Assembly (NCBI GenBank): GCA_013396755.1
Contig: VWZF01006082.1
Span: 376,197-440,196 of the forward strand
DNA length: 64,000 nucleotides
DNA from: Sclerurus mexicanus
Taxonomy: Eukaryota; Chordata; Aves; Passeriformes; Furnariidae
Direction: 5' to 3'
Shown here: one piece after another, positions 49,701 to 62,894 of the stretch
Position numbering within the stretch: position 1 is the stretch's first letter
Layout: each line of letters begins with the position of its first letter
Made by a program: the position numbers and the translations under genes
Notes under the pieces: model-generated
The model's database searches: none
Seen by the model: only the letters and a program-made list of their open reading frames with translations
Told to the model about the DNA's origin: nothing

Positions 49701-52700
49701 TTTTTATCTGGAAAGAGATAACATTTGTGTTAAAAGCAGTATATGACCATCACTTTGTGGTTTTATAGAAAAAATACTGTATCATAAATCATATTATGTT
49801 GTGGCACAAAAGCTTTTTATTCAGTTTTGGAGGGATGGTGTACAGAGCTGCCTGAGCTGGCTACTGAACTCATTACTGACAAGTGTCAAACTCATCAATA
49901 TACACTTTATACAATGCTCTTGTGTATTTTCAATGCAATAATGTCTGTGAACATGTGCCTGTGAAATTCTGGTAATCCTGCTAAATTGACTTTCAAGCTG
50001 AAAGATGTCAGATTTGTGAGGTTGTGGAGTCTCTAGCTGATATGACACACAGGCATGTCATTACAAGGGTGTTGCCAGTTAAAATACTCAGCTGTTATGG
50101 TATTTCCAGCTTAGCATCTAACTTTGTTCCACCCAGCAAATAGTCACATAAATAGGACTAGCTGTGGATTTTTAAAGGAAATATTTAATGTATTTTTAAA
50201 GAAAATAACATTTGGAAGGCAAAATATTTGAGTAGCTTGTCTAGGGTAGGGCAGGGAGATGCCTTGCATGGTACAGTTTGATGTGCTGAGGAAGCTTTCA
50301 GTGGATGTTATGTGGAAAATATTACCGTTTATAGAAATCAGGTATTTCTGTGAGTGCTGGAACTGAGGAAGTCTGGCTACCTGGGGATTTGTGTCTTACA
50401 GCTGATTGATTTCGGCATCTGTGAAGGTGAAAGTTTTGCTGGATGCTTTTTGCCTTGTGTATGGGATATTTGCATTCACTTGCTCCCAGGCAGATTTTCT
50501 GATACTGATTAGGTGTGAACATGGGTTTCTCACTTTCTACTAGGCCTCCTACTTTCATAAATTTTCAGAGATAATTGAATTATCTAGAGGGTTTCCCTAA
50601 AATTTGAAACTAATCAGTAGAACGAAACCCAAATAGATTTAGGTCTATTAATTAATATTGTTATCAATTAAAATCACATATCCGTATTTTATAGGAAATG
50701 GGACTATGGGGTATTTTTGTTTGGTTTGGATTTTTTTCTAATGCTTCTGTTGTCTACTAGCTTCTAGTAGCCAGTTTTGTTTAAATAAGGAGCCAATTCT
50801 TAAAAAAGTCAAGTGATGCTTTTACCTAGTACGTGGTAAAAATACATTTTGAGGTTAGTGTGCCAGATGTTGTGGTACAGGCTTGGACTGTACTCTTTCT
50901 GCAGTGTGTGCGATGGATGCACTGTACACACACAAATAAAACAAAGCATTAGACAGATTTAGGTTTCCAATGTAGATGTTAGGCTGAGTTGCCTGTGCTT
51001 TTAGGTTTGGTTTCCTGTAAGCATGAACAAAAAATGTAATCTTGAGTAGAGATCCAGAGTCCTGCAGAAGGATTATCAGTGAGATACTTGCTGCTAATGA
51101 ACCTCCTGGAGCTGTTAGCAGTTGGGTTTTGTTCGTAAGTCTCAGAGATGTATTCTGTGAAATACTGTCAAGGGCAGTGGCTGCCATTGGTTTCACTGTC
51201 AGCAAAAATTGATTGCTTTGGTTTTGACCTTTGCTGAGCACAGATTTTTCTACCTGGAAAAGCTCAGTAAGTTTGGGTGTGAATAAACAGGGCCCTCGAT
51301 CTTCTGTATCAATGCTTTTTGTGTAGCAATATGGGTGAGTAGTTTATTCCACTAGATGAAGTAAGTGAGGTGAATAAGGTGAGTAAGCAATTTCATTATG
51401 AGACGCTCTCAGTTGTGTCTAAATGCTATGTTGCAAATTCAGCTCATGCTTTGAGCTGGTCGTGAGCCAGGTGGCTGCGGTTAATTCATCACTGAACCTG
51501 AGCTAACAAGCCCTGTGTAGGCTAGGTTATATTAGATGGAGCTCTGTGCCACACCAAAGTAGCTGGAATTTGTACTCACGAGAGCCGGGGCAAAGCTGCT
51601 TTGAGTCTGCTGGAAACATCCTGTGTAGACAAATCCAGAAGTGTTTGTGTGCAGTAAATAATGTACTACATGAATTTACAGAAACTTCACTGCAATGTTA
51701 TTTTCTTTACGGAGATCAGCTAATATTCTTTTTGTTGAAGTTGTAGATGCCAGTTATTTCTTGTAGGGTTCTATTTATACATTATGCATAAAATCTCTAT
51801 TATCAAAGGATGTATCACCAGTGATAGTGTTTTTACCTCGATTTGCCGTGGTACAGCATTTTGTATACAATAAAGTTATCTTAAGTGAAGATCTTTGAAA
51901 TAAAGCCATGACTTCAAGAAGGTTTCTATATAATCCAGTCACAATGGCTGCTTGGAAGGCTAAGCCGAATCTTTCCACTCCCGCATGCTGAAAGGAGCTG
52001 GGGGAGCACGGTGATGCTGGCATGGTGCTCACAGACGCACTGCTGGAGCCAGCCATCCTTGTCCTGGAACAGGCTGCCCTCAGCTCTGGAGGGCTTAGGT
52101 CACTCCCACTGCTGAGAGAAGGCATCTGTGTGCTTCCACCAAAGAAAAATGGAGACAGTACTAAGAAGGTGTTTTTGTCATTGTTTGGATAGCTGTATAT
52201 TGTCCACAGTAAAAATTTACACTTATAAAAGCTTGCAGTTGGCAGTAATTGTCAGTAAGGGAATGGAGTAATCTGTGCCATTAATATGTTTGTGCACAGG
52301 AAAGCGCATGCCTAATCTGGAAGGTGTGTTTGAGAATGCTCTTGTGGTTCCCTTGTTTTGGAAATTGAAGATCAAAGCAACGTAGGTTCAAAACAATGGA
52401 ACAATGTGCTGGGCTTAATTGCACAAAATACATGAGAATGAGCTCTTTACTGAGGGCAAGGTGAGTTCCTTTTTTTTGAAGGAAACAAGAAATAAACCCA
52501 GTGTTGGATCTCTGAAGACAATGATTCCTTTTTCTTCTCAACAGTGAAGTTTGATGGATGTTAAAAGTTGCGAGAAGAACTTGTCCATGCTTACAACATC
52601 TTTAATACCTGTTAAATTAAACCATGTGTTAGACAAGCTACTATTGAAATGGCATTTGTGTAATTTGTTTTCCTTTTTAAAATCAATTAGAATCCATAAA

Positions 52701-55700
52701 CATTTTTTGTTTACTTTTATACTGTTCTTTGGTTGCATAAATTGTTACATGATGAAATTGTTTTGGCTCAGTTGTCAATAAATTGTGTTACCCTTTTAAG
52801 TATTCTGGATTTATATTATGGCAACAGCAATGTCATCCCATCCTCTGCTTCTGTCAGCACTCATTTTCTGCAGAGAAGAAAAGCGCCCCTTTTATGCGTT
52901 TGCTGGAATTTTGAGAAATACAGAAATGTTTTTGCATCCATGGATGTCTGCCCTTAGCATCGCTGTAGTGCCACTTCTGAAAGCAGTGTGGTCCAGAGAT
53001 GTCTTGGTCAGTTGACACACTGCCCTGCATGTTGCTCTGTTTAGAGTTTGGGGCTTGGTTTTCGGGAGTAGGTAGGATCAATAGTCTTCCCCAAATCAGC
53101 ATTCAACTTGAGACTTGACTGGTGTCTTAAATTAGTGTATTTATTACTGCTTCTTTTTTGAGAGGAGTTAGGGAAAATTAATTGTCTCCATAAAACTAAC
53201 TTTTGCAGGAATTGGAAGCATTAAGTCATTGTGAGTAAGATGCATTGCTCAATATATGGCCAGAGGGAAAGAGAGGGCCTAGACCAGTCATATCTGTAAA
53301 ATTTAGGCTTCCATTAAAATGTAGCATAGCAGCAGGATTTAACTGAGCGTGCAGTGAGGTTCCTTGGCTCAGAAGGCTGTTCTGAAAAGTGTTTAAAGAT
53401 GATCAGATAAGCTGAAAAGAAGTGCTACTGAATGGTGGTTAAAAACACCTTGTTAATTGGATGGAGGAGGAATAGATTTAATGCAGTATGATGATAGTTT
53501 ATTTTACTGGTGGTATCTTCATTGTATTCTAATTAGAAATTGAGGGCAAAATTGTCAAGGAAGTTAATTTCTCAAGGACATTGAAAATTTAGGATCAGGC
53601 TTTGATCTATGAAGAGGGAAGGGAAGAGTAGGGAAGGGATGGATTGAAGGCCTTTGCTTTTCTCACAGCTTCCATCTTTAGTAATTCCTTCTTGTTGTGC
53701 TGCAGCAGCATGAAATCAGAAAACCAAATCCTGTGATTAAGAACCCTGTGGATTTCATGCTGGGAAGAGCAGAAACTGGCTATGTGTGAAAGCATCTGGC
53801 TTCACTTATGGGGAAGTAAGACCTGCAGAAGGAAGCTAGATGAAGGGTGGTGGAAGAAGACTAGGTTTCCTGGCAGCAGTGGTCTAGGAAATGTTGAGAA
53901 AATCTCTTCAAATTAGCTGTTCAGTTGTGGCATAAGTACAGGATGGGGGAGGTAAGTGGGAGTGCTCCTGTTTCTTTTTCCACAGCTGTCTTCAGAGGCT
54001 TTCTTATTGCTTAATAGATAATAGAGAAAGATTTTTAGAAAATGATACAACGTGAAATTGTGTGGAGCAGAGTATGTAAGAGTCATTACCACGTTTTTCT
54101 GGGATTTTCCTGTCTTGCTGGTATGCTGTCCTGCCTTCTCATGCGCCATAGTTTCCCTTTCAATTCCCTTGGGTTTTCTAATAGCCTTTGAGGAGCTGGT
54201 GGCAAGTTTTGAAGTTTTAGTCTCTTAAACAGACTTAGTCACAAAGTTTTCAGCGCACATTAGGCATCTGCTGTCTGGAATAACAGTTGTGGTTCAGTTT
54301 GCTTCATGTCCTCCTTTTACGGGATCTCCTGAAGCACTGCTCATCAACTCAGCTAAGCAAGCAGGCTTACAACACTTCTGAAAACTGTTGTTTTTTTTTC
54401 TCTTTCAAGCTCCTCAGGGATTGAATCAGTAGATTCTTCACTAATTGGAAATAGGTGGTATTGTTGGGAAAAGTTTGCCACTTATCTAAAATTTTCCTGA
54501 TGAGCTTCTAAGTCCAGGGGACAGTTCTACCCACCATCATCACTTCAGTGACTGAGAGGGCCCCATTGATGGCTAGGTGTTGCATATAAATAGTTTTGAA
54601 GAAAGCAGGTGCATTGGAGTTAAAGAAACTAAAATTTTAGATGCTTCCTCTGCTAGTAACACAAAAGGCTCTGAAATGCAGGGAACATCTCTGGCAAGAT
54701 TTTGCATAATTTACGTGGGCAGGTAATTTTCTGTATTTTAAGTAAAGGAAACATGTCCCTTTTGCTAGTACTGAGTTCTGAGAAGAACTTGTTTTTCGAA
54801 TATGTCAGACATAAACCCCATTGCTCTTCTGAATTCATCTGTCCAACCTGCCTGTCCAACCAGTACCAGATAGGCCTCATTGAAATGCAAATGTTTTTCT
54901 CTTTCTACCTCAATTTTTCCTGCAGTTCATTTAGTCTGCATTTCTGATGTCTTTATGTCTTTTCAGTTGTTGCATGTGAGAGAGTGCTCTCTGCATTAAA
55001 GATAGACTTGACCTTAGAAAAAGAAGAGAAGCTGGGAGGAGATTTTAATTGCAGTTACTATGGAAAAATAATTTTTAGTGAACCTATACTTGAAGAACTG
55101 ACTGAAAACACAGTAGCTCTCTCCCTTCACATTGTTTTCTTTTAATGGTTGGGTCAATCAATCATTACACATGTTTTAGCAGTTAATTTAGTTTTAGTAG
55201 TTAATTTCCTCCATGAATATCTAGTTATTTTCTGTGCAGTTCCCAGAGTGTGTTGTTTTGGGTGTTTTTTTAACCAATCTTAACAGATAAATGGATGACT
55301 TAGTTGGTTTCCAAACATGTTATCCGTGGCCATTTTTTTTCTATGTTGTTACATCTTAACCTTTCATGAGCACATAAGGAAGTGTTGGGGGTTATCGTGC
55401 CTGGGGGGCAACAGTACCTTGCCTAGCAGTGAATATTCAAAGATACTTTTGAGTTTTTAGTTTTTCATTTGCTGTATACTTGAGTTTCTCAGAAACTTTT
55501 AAAATAGGCTTTGTTTTTCCTCCAAACTTTAGAAGGCTCTTTAAGATACGGATTGTGGTGCCTCAATGTTCTTTTCCTGAGATGCTTTTGTGATGCATCT
55601 GTGTAGTTTTTTTGTATTTTTTTTAATATTCCCTGGTCAAACTTAGACCAAATGTAAAATGCCATAATTCAGGTCTGCATTGTCATTATTGCGAAACGGT

Positions 55701-58700
55701 CTTTATGTGGCTGTTTTGATTTTGAGTGGGTTTTTTTGGTTCTCCTTTCCCTTCAACCCCAGAGTTAGGCTTAGCATACCCATAGGATACTGCAAGTTGG
55801 GTTAATAGCTTGTTATGAATAGTAGGAGGTCCTGCTCACCTGCCACCTCCTCTACATTGCCTTTTTTGCTTATCTGATAGCAAAATAAACTGATTTCATT
55901 CAGTAACTGTGGTACCCTCCCCCTTCCCCATTACTTCTTTGCAATTCTGGCGAGTTGAAGCATATCTACTGCTAGTTTACTGTATGATCAGATGAATGTC
56001 AGAAGTAGCTGTGCTATGAAATGATGGGATTGTTCAGGGAAGCAGAGGGGGACACACTGGAAGGCAGCAGGGGTCTCTCAGTTTGATGGTACCAAACTGT
56101 TAATCCAGCTTTTTTACCAAGCTGCAGGTGGGATTTGTGGTACAGTTGGAGTGGAGAGCACAGGGGAGACTAGGGCCATGTTCAGAGTCTCAGAGCTGAG
56201 GGATATAGAGGCTGGTCTTTCCACATCCAGCTGGTTAGGCTGTGGCCTGTTCACACAGAACAGTTCCTTGCTCCAGCTGTGCTGTTAGTCAGTCTCCCTG
56301 TGCTTATCCTCCTTCCCAGCCTATGCCTTTCTGGATCATTCGGTTTTTTTTGATTGCCACCTTCTCTTCTTCCAGCACTTGGTTCCCATGCTCTTCATCC
56401 TTCTGTGTCACTATGTGCCTGCTTCCTTCTTTTCTTCCCTGGTCTTCAGGTGCTAACAGGAGTTGCATTCAAACCGGAAGGAGAAACAGACTTCCTAGTC
56501 TCTCTTTGTGGAAGACAGGTTGTAATGAAATTGTTTTTCTGGAGCTGCTCCTTGCAGCTGGAGCAGTCCTTTCAGATGTCCTGGAACACTGGGGTTGGGT
56601 GGCAGCATAGCCGGGAGAGGTCCTGAGAAGCTGGCATATGTTCAGTGGAGATTAAATCTGCAAAGACCAGGGCTTCCGACTTCACAGAGTTATGTTGAGC
56701 ATGTGCAACAATATTCCCCTCTTCCACTCCCTTGTACCTTTACCAAACCTGAATGTTCTTCCTTGGGGACAGTAGGATACATAAAACATTTAGATCCTGG
56801 GGTTAGCACTGCTGAGATTATCTAGGAGACTATTGTAAAACTTGAAGCAGGGGGGTGGGGAGGGACGGGACAGCATTTTTCCTGTGCTTCATTGTTTCAA
56901 ATGGCAGGGCTGTTTTAATTGAAGGTCTCACAAGAGATTGGAAGGAGTCACACCCTCAGGAGAGAGAACTTCAGCCAGGGCGACTTCACTCTAGCAGAAT
57001 TAAAAGCAATCAAAAAAATTGCCTAATGAGGGAATGCCTAATGAAGCATACCAGACTTTCTAATGAATGGGTGGCAGTGCATTATAGTAATGTGTAGATG
57101 ATACATCTTCGTACTACATCAGACTTTAGGTATGTGCTATTTTTTGTTGATATGCAGTGCTTCCAGATAAAGAGTTTAGGTGCTTATTCTGCAATGTACC
57201 TCTTTGCAATATAAACAGACATATGGTCTAGATCACCCATGAGGTGTTGGGCTGCATGTAAGAATTGTCAGCTAAAGTTCTGCAGCTTGTATTATGCAGC
57301 TGGTTAATGAGATGATGACAGTGACCTTCTGACCTTAAAATACGGACCTGGACACCAGGGACCACTCCCTGCTGCCATGGTGGAAGTTAGAGGCTTCCCA
57401 TGGCTCTGACTTCCAGGACAGCTCAGGGATGGGAGGGAGCTGACGCTGTCTTTCTGCATCTCTTAGGCTCTCTTTCTTAGTCTGGGGCTGCTTTTGGATG
57501 TGGGGAATTGAGCACTGTGCACTGAAAATATCTGTGTTTACTGACTGCAAAGGAATGCATAAATATAGAAAAATATGCCAGTACAGCTTAGTCCCAAAAT
57601 ATGTTACTATGTGGTGCAGGGGGCCTTTGGGTAAGCAATATCCAAAGGGAAACTTTGGAAGAGACACCTACAGCTTCTAGAGAGACTTGTCATTTACAAA
57701 TGATAATAATAATGCAAACCGCAGAAGTCAGTTTCCTGCGTTGCTATAAATGTGTGTTTTTAACACTCCTTCTTTTCTAACACAAATGTAGGAAGCTGGC
57801 AAAGTAGCTAATTTCAGTGCTCTAGAAAAGTCTAACGTGAAATAATCTAAGGAAACGGAAGCCTCTATTTTTAACCTTCTCTGTCATGGGAGATGGGAAA
57901 AAAGAAGAGGAGGCCATCTACTGTTGAAGTCTCCTTGGAATGTTACTATAAATTAAATCTGATTTCCACTGCTGTGGTACTTGATGTTCAGTTATGATCA
58001 AATTAAGATCACTGTAGGTTTGATGGCCCAGTGTGTTTTCTAGATCTGTGATTTGTCTTCTATTGACTGCGTTTTACTTTTCAATTTTTTGGTATAAGTG
58101 AAATTCTATACTATTAAATAACCCCAAACACTGCTTGTGCTGTCTTACTGCCTGATTTATTTTGTTATAACAAAAATTATTTTTTCTGATAGTTCCAAGT
58201 GTTTTTTATATTGAGTTTGAGCAGGCTTACTTAAGATTTTTTTTTCTTCATACTGTGTCATTATAATTCATTAAAATTGCATTATTTGGCTGGATTTCTC
58301 TGGATTTTTTCACAAAGTATTTTTTTACTCTTATGTGTAAGCAAAATCATAACAATGAAATTATGAGTAATTAATCATATTACTTATTTGGAAGTACTTT
58401 ATTGGTCCAGCTTGAAGCTTAAATATGATATATTGCGCAACTACTGGCAACCATAGAAGTAACAGCATCAAGCTTCATAACTTCAACCTCTTAAAAATTT
58501 CAGATGAAATAAATCTGTAAAGCTGTCTTTCTTTGGGATATAATGCTATATTACTAATATTGATTGGAGAATATACTGCATTAGTTTTCAAGGTCAGCAT
58601 TAAGGAGGACTATAGGAAGCAAGTGTGTTTGGGGAATGGTAATAATAGTAGGATAATTAAATATTGAGAAAACAGAGGCTGGGCTAAGTTTCCCTAAAAG

Positions 58701-58829
58701 CTTAAAAATTACTGCTGTCAAGGGTGTTAACCTCGAGTGTGGAAACTGTTGTAAGAGTTTAAGTGCATGTTTTAGAGAATGTTCTCCACAACACTTCTAT
58801 TAACATTATGTTAATGTAGTTAGCTGTTC
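40761..58829 (+). other. Long non-coding stretch, probable continuation of the intron
   Basis: Eighteen kilobases without a recognisable exon. It contains homopolymer tracts (21 T at 44363-44383; T run about 46136-46152; C run followed by T run at about 48850-48883), a GT run near 41211-41221 and a purine-rich block about 42.7-43.25 kb. One weak candidate exon at 56450-56518 is discussed under findings. + strand T and G excess appears to persist by eye. Confidence 0.45.
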
Positions 58830-59349
58830 ATACAGACTGGGGAATGAGATGCTGGAAAGCAGTGCCATGGAAAGGGACCTGGGGGTCCTGGTCAATGGCA
58901 AATTGAATATGAGTCAGCGGTGCCCTGGCAGCCAGGAGAGCCAACCATGTCCTGGGGGGCATCAGGCACAGCACTGTCAGCTGGGTGAGGGAGAGGATTG
59001 TCCCACTCTGCTCTGCACTGGGGCAGCCTCACCTGGAATATTGTGTGCAGTTTTGGTCACTTCAATATAAGAAAGATATTAAACTGTTAGAGAGTGTCCA
59101 AAGGAGGGCAATGAAGACGGTGAAGTGCTTTGAGGGGAAGCCGTGTGAGGAGTGGCTGAGATCACTGCAACAGGCTCCCCAGGGAAGTGGTCACAGTCCC
59201 AAGCCTGACAGAATTCAAGAAATGTTTGGATGATACTCAGGCACATGGTGTGACTCTTGGGGATGGTCCTTTGCAGGACCAGGAGTTGGACTTGATGATG
59301 CTTGTGGGTCTGTTCCAGCTTGACGTATTCTGTGATTCTGTGATTCTGT
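58830..59349 (+). mobile_element. CR1 LINE 3' fragment with internal deletion, sense
   Basis: CAGACTGGGGAATGAGATGC through AAAGGGACCTGGGGGTCCTG, CTCACCTGGAATATTGTGTG, to GAGTTGGACTTGATGATGCT and a triplicated tail GATTCTGTGATTCTGT. Compared with the copy at 62.9 kb it lacks about 200 bases between GAGTGGCTGAGATCACTG and CAACAGGCTCCCCAGGG. Open frames within it are remnants of CR1, not genes. Confidence 0.93.
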
Positions 59350-60324
59350 ATTTGTAGATAACATCAATTTCAGTTTGTGACTGGTAGATTGAGAATGTTG
59401 AGAATCATAAGTTTAGAGAGTATATGAAGTCACATGTCATAAAGTGTAAATAATTTGGCAGCTATATCTGTAATTTTAAAATGAAGACAAAGAGTGAGCT
59501 GTGGAGAAGAAAATGTAACAAGGCTGCAAATCATTGCAGAACCATTGCTTTTTCCCTTAGTTATTTGGCATAAAGAAATTATTTTACTTTGCAGAGGGTT
59601 TCTTGCTCCATTGGCATAAAAGCAGCAAAGATTTCAGGGAGATAAAATTTCTTTTGTTAGCTCTCCTGATATGTTCAGAAAATAAGACACATTTTAAGCA
59701 CAGTTTTCTTTAATGGTTTTAAGTTTAGACCACTTTTTATACCTTAAAGATAACCATCATCTGTTTTTGTAATACCAGTTAAAATGTGTAGCTTTGAAAT
59801 AAATGGGTAGATGGAGGATGTCTTTATGTGTGTGCTAATGTATACAATAGATATGTATACAATATCACTAATGACTTGTCCATCACCACTTCTAGGCAGC
59901 TGAAACATGCATCCATATGTGCTTGACTAAGGGTCTGTTACTCCTGGAAGAGTGGAAGAACCTTAAATAATGAGGTGACTGCTATAGTTCACTGCTTGCA
60001 AGAAGTGGACTCTGAAACCAAAAGCATCAAAGATCCTGTCAACATATTTCCACTTCAGTTGCTTAGTGCTAAGTCAAGCTTGGTAACTCTTCAGAGGCAA
60101 GTGATTGAAACAGTGCCCTTGGATCCTGTGTGTGTGTCACATCAGTTGCACTCTTTCACTCCCATGTAAAGGATTGCTTTATTAATGCAGTTTAGATACT
60201 TAAAAAGAAGCAGTCTTCCTTACAGATCTGCAGCATACTTTGGGCAGTGAGCTGCTGGAATGCAGTGTAATGCCCTCTGGTTGCAGATTTCCCTCTGTGC
60301 CCATGGGCACCCACTCCACTGAGG

Positions 60325-60344
60325 GGAGCTTGGAGCCAAGCTCC
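60325..60344. repeat. Short perfect inverted repeat
   Basis: GGAGCTTGG, loop AG, CCAAGCTCC. An overlapping alternative hairpin (GCTTGGAG, loop CCAAG, CTCCAAGC) is formed by 60328-60348, so the two are mutually exclusive. Confidence 0.7.
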
Positions 60345-61541
60345 AAGCCTTTTACCTTTTGCCTTTTACAAGGCAAAATTGCTCTGCTCTGCAGGCAAAG
60401 TCAGTGCGTGACAGCACAGTAGCCTGTTCGAAGACATGACATAAAAATGGTACAAGAGGCCATAAAACTTCCAGGAATGTAAGAACTGAACGTGTTTGAG
60501 AAATGCCATATGTGAGACTTGTGGGAAAAATACAGGATGAGTATAACACTGTTTTCAAGTGGGTTGGAAGAGAAGGAGCAAAGCTGTTCTGAAAGGTTAA
60601 ATGAGAAACTCTTGTCTTGAATTTCTAATATTAGCTGGCAGTGTAAGCTTTTCTGGGTGTGAAGCCTTTATTTACTGTTTTACCTCACAATTTGTTTTGA
60701 ATAGGATGTATGTGAAGTCATGGTATGCATATTCTTTTGGCACGTATCTACACATCACTTTGTTCCAAGGCTTGAAAAGAATGTTCTCTTGAATATATAT
60801 TTTTCCAACCATTGTTTTATACTTGGTCTAGTTGCATTTACTTTTTCCTCCCATTGTTTGTCACTTTCTGCTTCATTTCTCTGGAAATGATTTCTGGTAG
60901 CTTTGAACATGAGTTTTTTCTTTTAATATCATTGAATAGTACTTACTGGTGAAAATAGTTTGATGAAATTAATTTTAGTAAAATTTAAATGAATATATTC
61001 CAAATATAGCAAGTTTTTGGAGGATTTGGGCTTAAAATATTTTAAAATATCAGATTAGTTAAATTTTCACTGATGGTAGTGCTGGGCTTGTTTGTGCACA
61101 TAGACGTGACAAATGTCTGTTTCTAATCGCATTAATTCAGATTACCTCTAGGGGAACACTAGCTATAGCCTGTTCTAAATCATTGTTTCTCTTACAGAAA
61201 TAAAAAATCCCTTTAGCATTATGTTTGTTGGCGTGTTTTCTAGAATGATGGACCTTCTTAGTGTATGAAAAGGATTTTCTTCTGTTAATAAGCAGTTGTA
61301 GACCACAGTGGGATGGAATTGCATGTATATCCCAAGATTCTGATATTAACCTATGTGCATCTTCAACTACTTGCCTTCTAGTCGGCCCAAGATTACCAAT
61401 TAATACAAGATTCTTTGGTTTGCTGACTGAGACTTGTCTAAAGTGCTTTAAAGTGTTCAGAAGTGTTTCACAGTGCTTTCTGTGTTGAAGAAAGTTAGTT
61501 TTTCCTGTCATTTGACACGTGAATTTGGGAAAATCAATAAA

Positions 61542-61598
61542 TTGTGTGTGTGCGCGCGTGTGTGTGTGTGTATATATATGCACACACATATATATAAT
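61542..61598 (+). repeat. Compound (TG)n-(CG)n-(TG)n-(TA)n-(CA)n repeat
   Basis: Alternating purine-pyrimidine sequence: TG units, a GCGCGCG core, more TG, then TATATATATG, CACACACA and TATATATAA. The ends are partly complementary to each other. Confidence 0.9.
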
Positions 61599-62894
61599 TG
61601 TTTCCAATCTGGCTAATTGGTAAAGAAGATTGATAAATTTAAGGGAGGGGAATGCCTTCAGCAATGCAAAGAAGGATTGCAAACGTACAGAAACTTGAAA
61701 TACCAGTGGTTGTTAGAATGTTGTAGAAAAATCTTTACTGTAATCACAGTCTTCAAAATTTTGAAGAAAAGCTTAGTCTAGCAAGGTCAGACTTAAGGGT
61801 AACAAGGTAGTCAGCTAATGCCGGTATAATCTTTCTGGATTTAGGACACATGAGGTTAGTGAGAGAACATAGTAGATGTGCAGAGAGTTTTGAAGTTCTG
61901 TACTGAAGTAGTGAGTAGTGCTGTAGTAAGCAGTGATAGCCAACATGCTTTAACAAACTAGAAATGAAAGAGGCAATGTAATAGTTAGGATGTGCTAATC
62001 TCTTCTGATATAAACTTTTAAGTGATCCTGCAAGAGTTTTCAGAAAGTATTCCACTGCATGATAGTGTCTTGCAGCATGTAAGACCATTTTAGCGACTTC
62101 TTACTGAGATGTAAAGCTTCTTTTAATGCCTCCTTTCCTTCTAGCACATGGAACTTTGTGGACTTGAATTTAGAGTTTTATGTCCCACTTTTGTTCCTCC
62201 TTGTCTGCTGGGGACCTCCCTTTTCCTGTCTGCTCCATTTCCTTCCTGCTCTGGACTCCTCCCATTAGCCTTGTTCGTTTGCAGGGGGCTTATTACTAAG
62301 AACTTGCTGGTAGGATCTTGCAGATGCATCTTTTCATCCTCGCTCAGATGACTTCCATTAGGAAAGTGCAGGTGTTTCCTCCTCATCTGAAAGTTGCGTA
62401 CGGAAGTTGTGACCAGCAGTCAGAACAACTTTGTGTGCATATGCCTGTGCTTACACACAAGCACATATACAGTCTCTGTGTAAGGGTGAAGCGCTTATCA
62501 CCTCTCCCCCTGACTCTTCTACAATGGTTTGGTTAACTGGTGGGCAGGATTGTGGCCAAGTAAGCTAGTCAGGAATTTATATTCTCAGACCAGAGAATTT
62601 CTCTTTGCAAAACTAAAGATACAACTTTCAAGCACTTTGTTAGAACTGAACGTAGAAATGGACTTTAGTATGTTCTAAGGACACAGAAGTCTGACAGCTG
62701 GATGACTTGCTCTTCTCCAGCAGAAGGTTGCAGAGGTGTGGTTTCCAGAATGGAAGAAATAAATGGATAACTACTTGCCTGGCCTCTACTAAATAGGGCT
62801 TTGATTACCAATGGCATGTAGTTGCTGTTCTTCACAGAAGTTGGTTAAAAAATTATAAATGTTGATTAAGACTCAGCGAAACTAGAACAGTATC

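Larger units (their letters stand above)
59350..62894. other. Non-coding DNA between two CR1 copies
   Basis: No supported gene. Contains a 9-base-arm inverted repeat at 60325-60344 and a TG/TA dinucleotide block (listed), plus three consecutive minus-strand open frames at 61137-62386 in three different frames (see findings). Confidence 0.55.
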
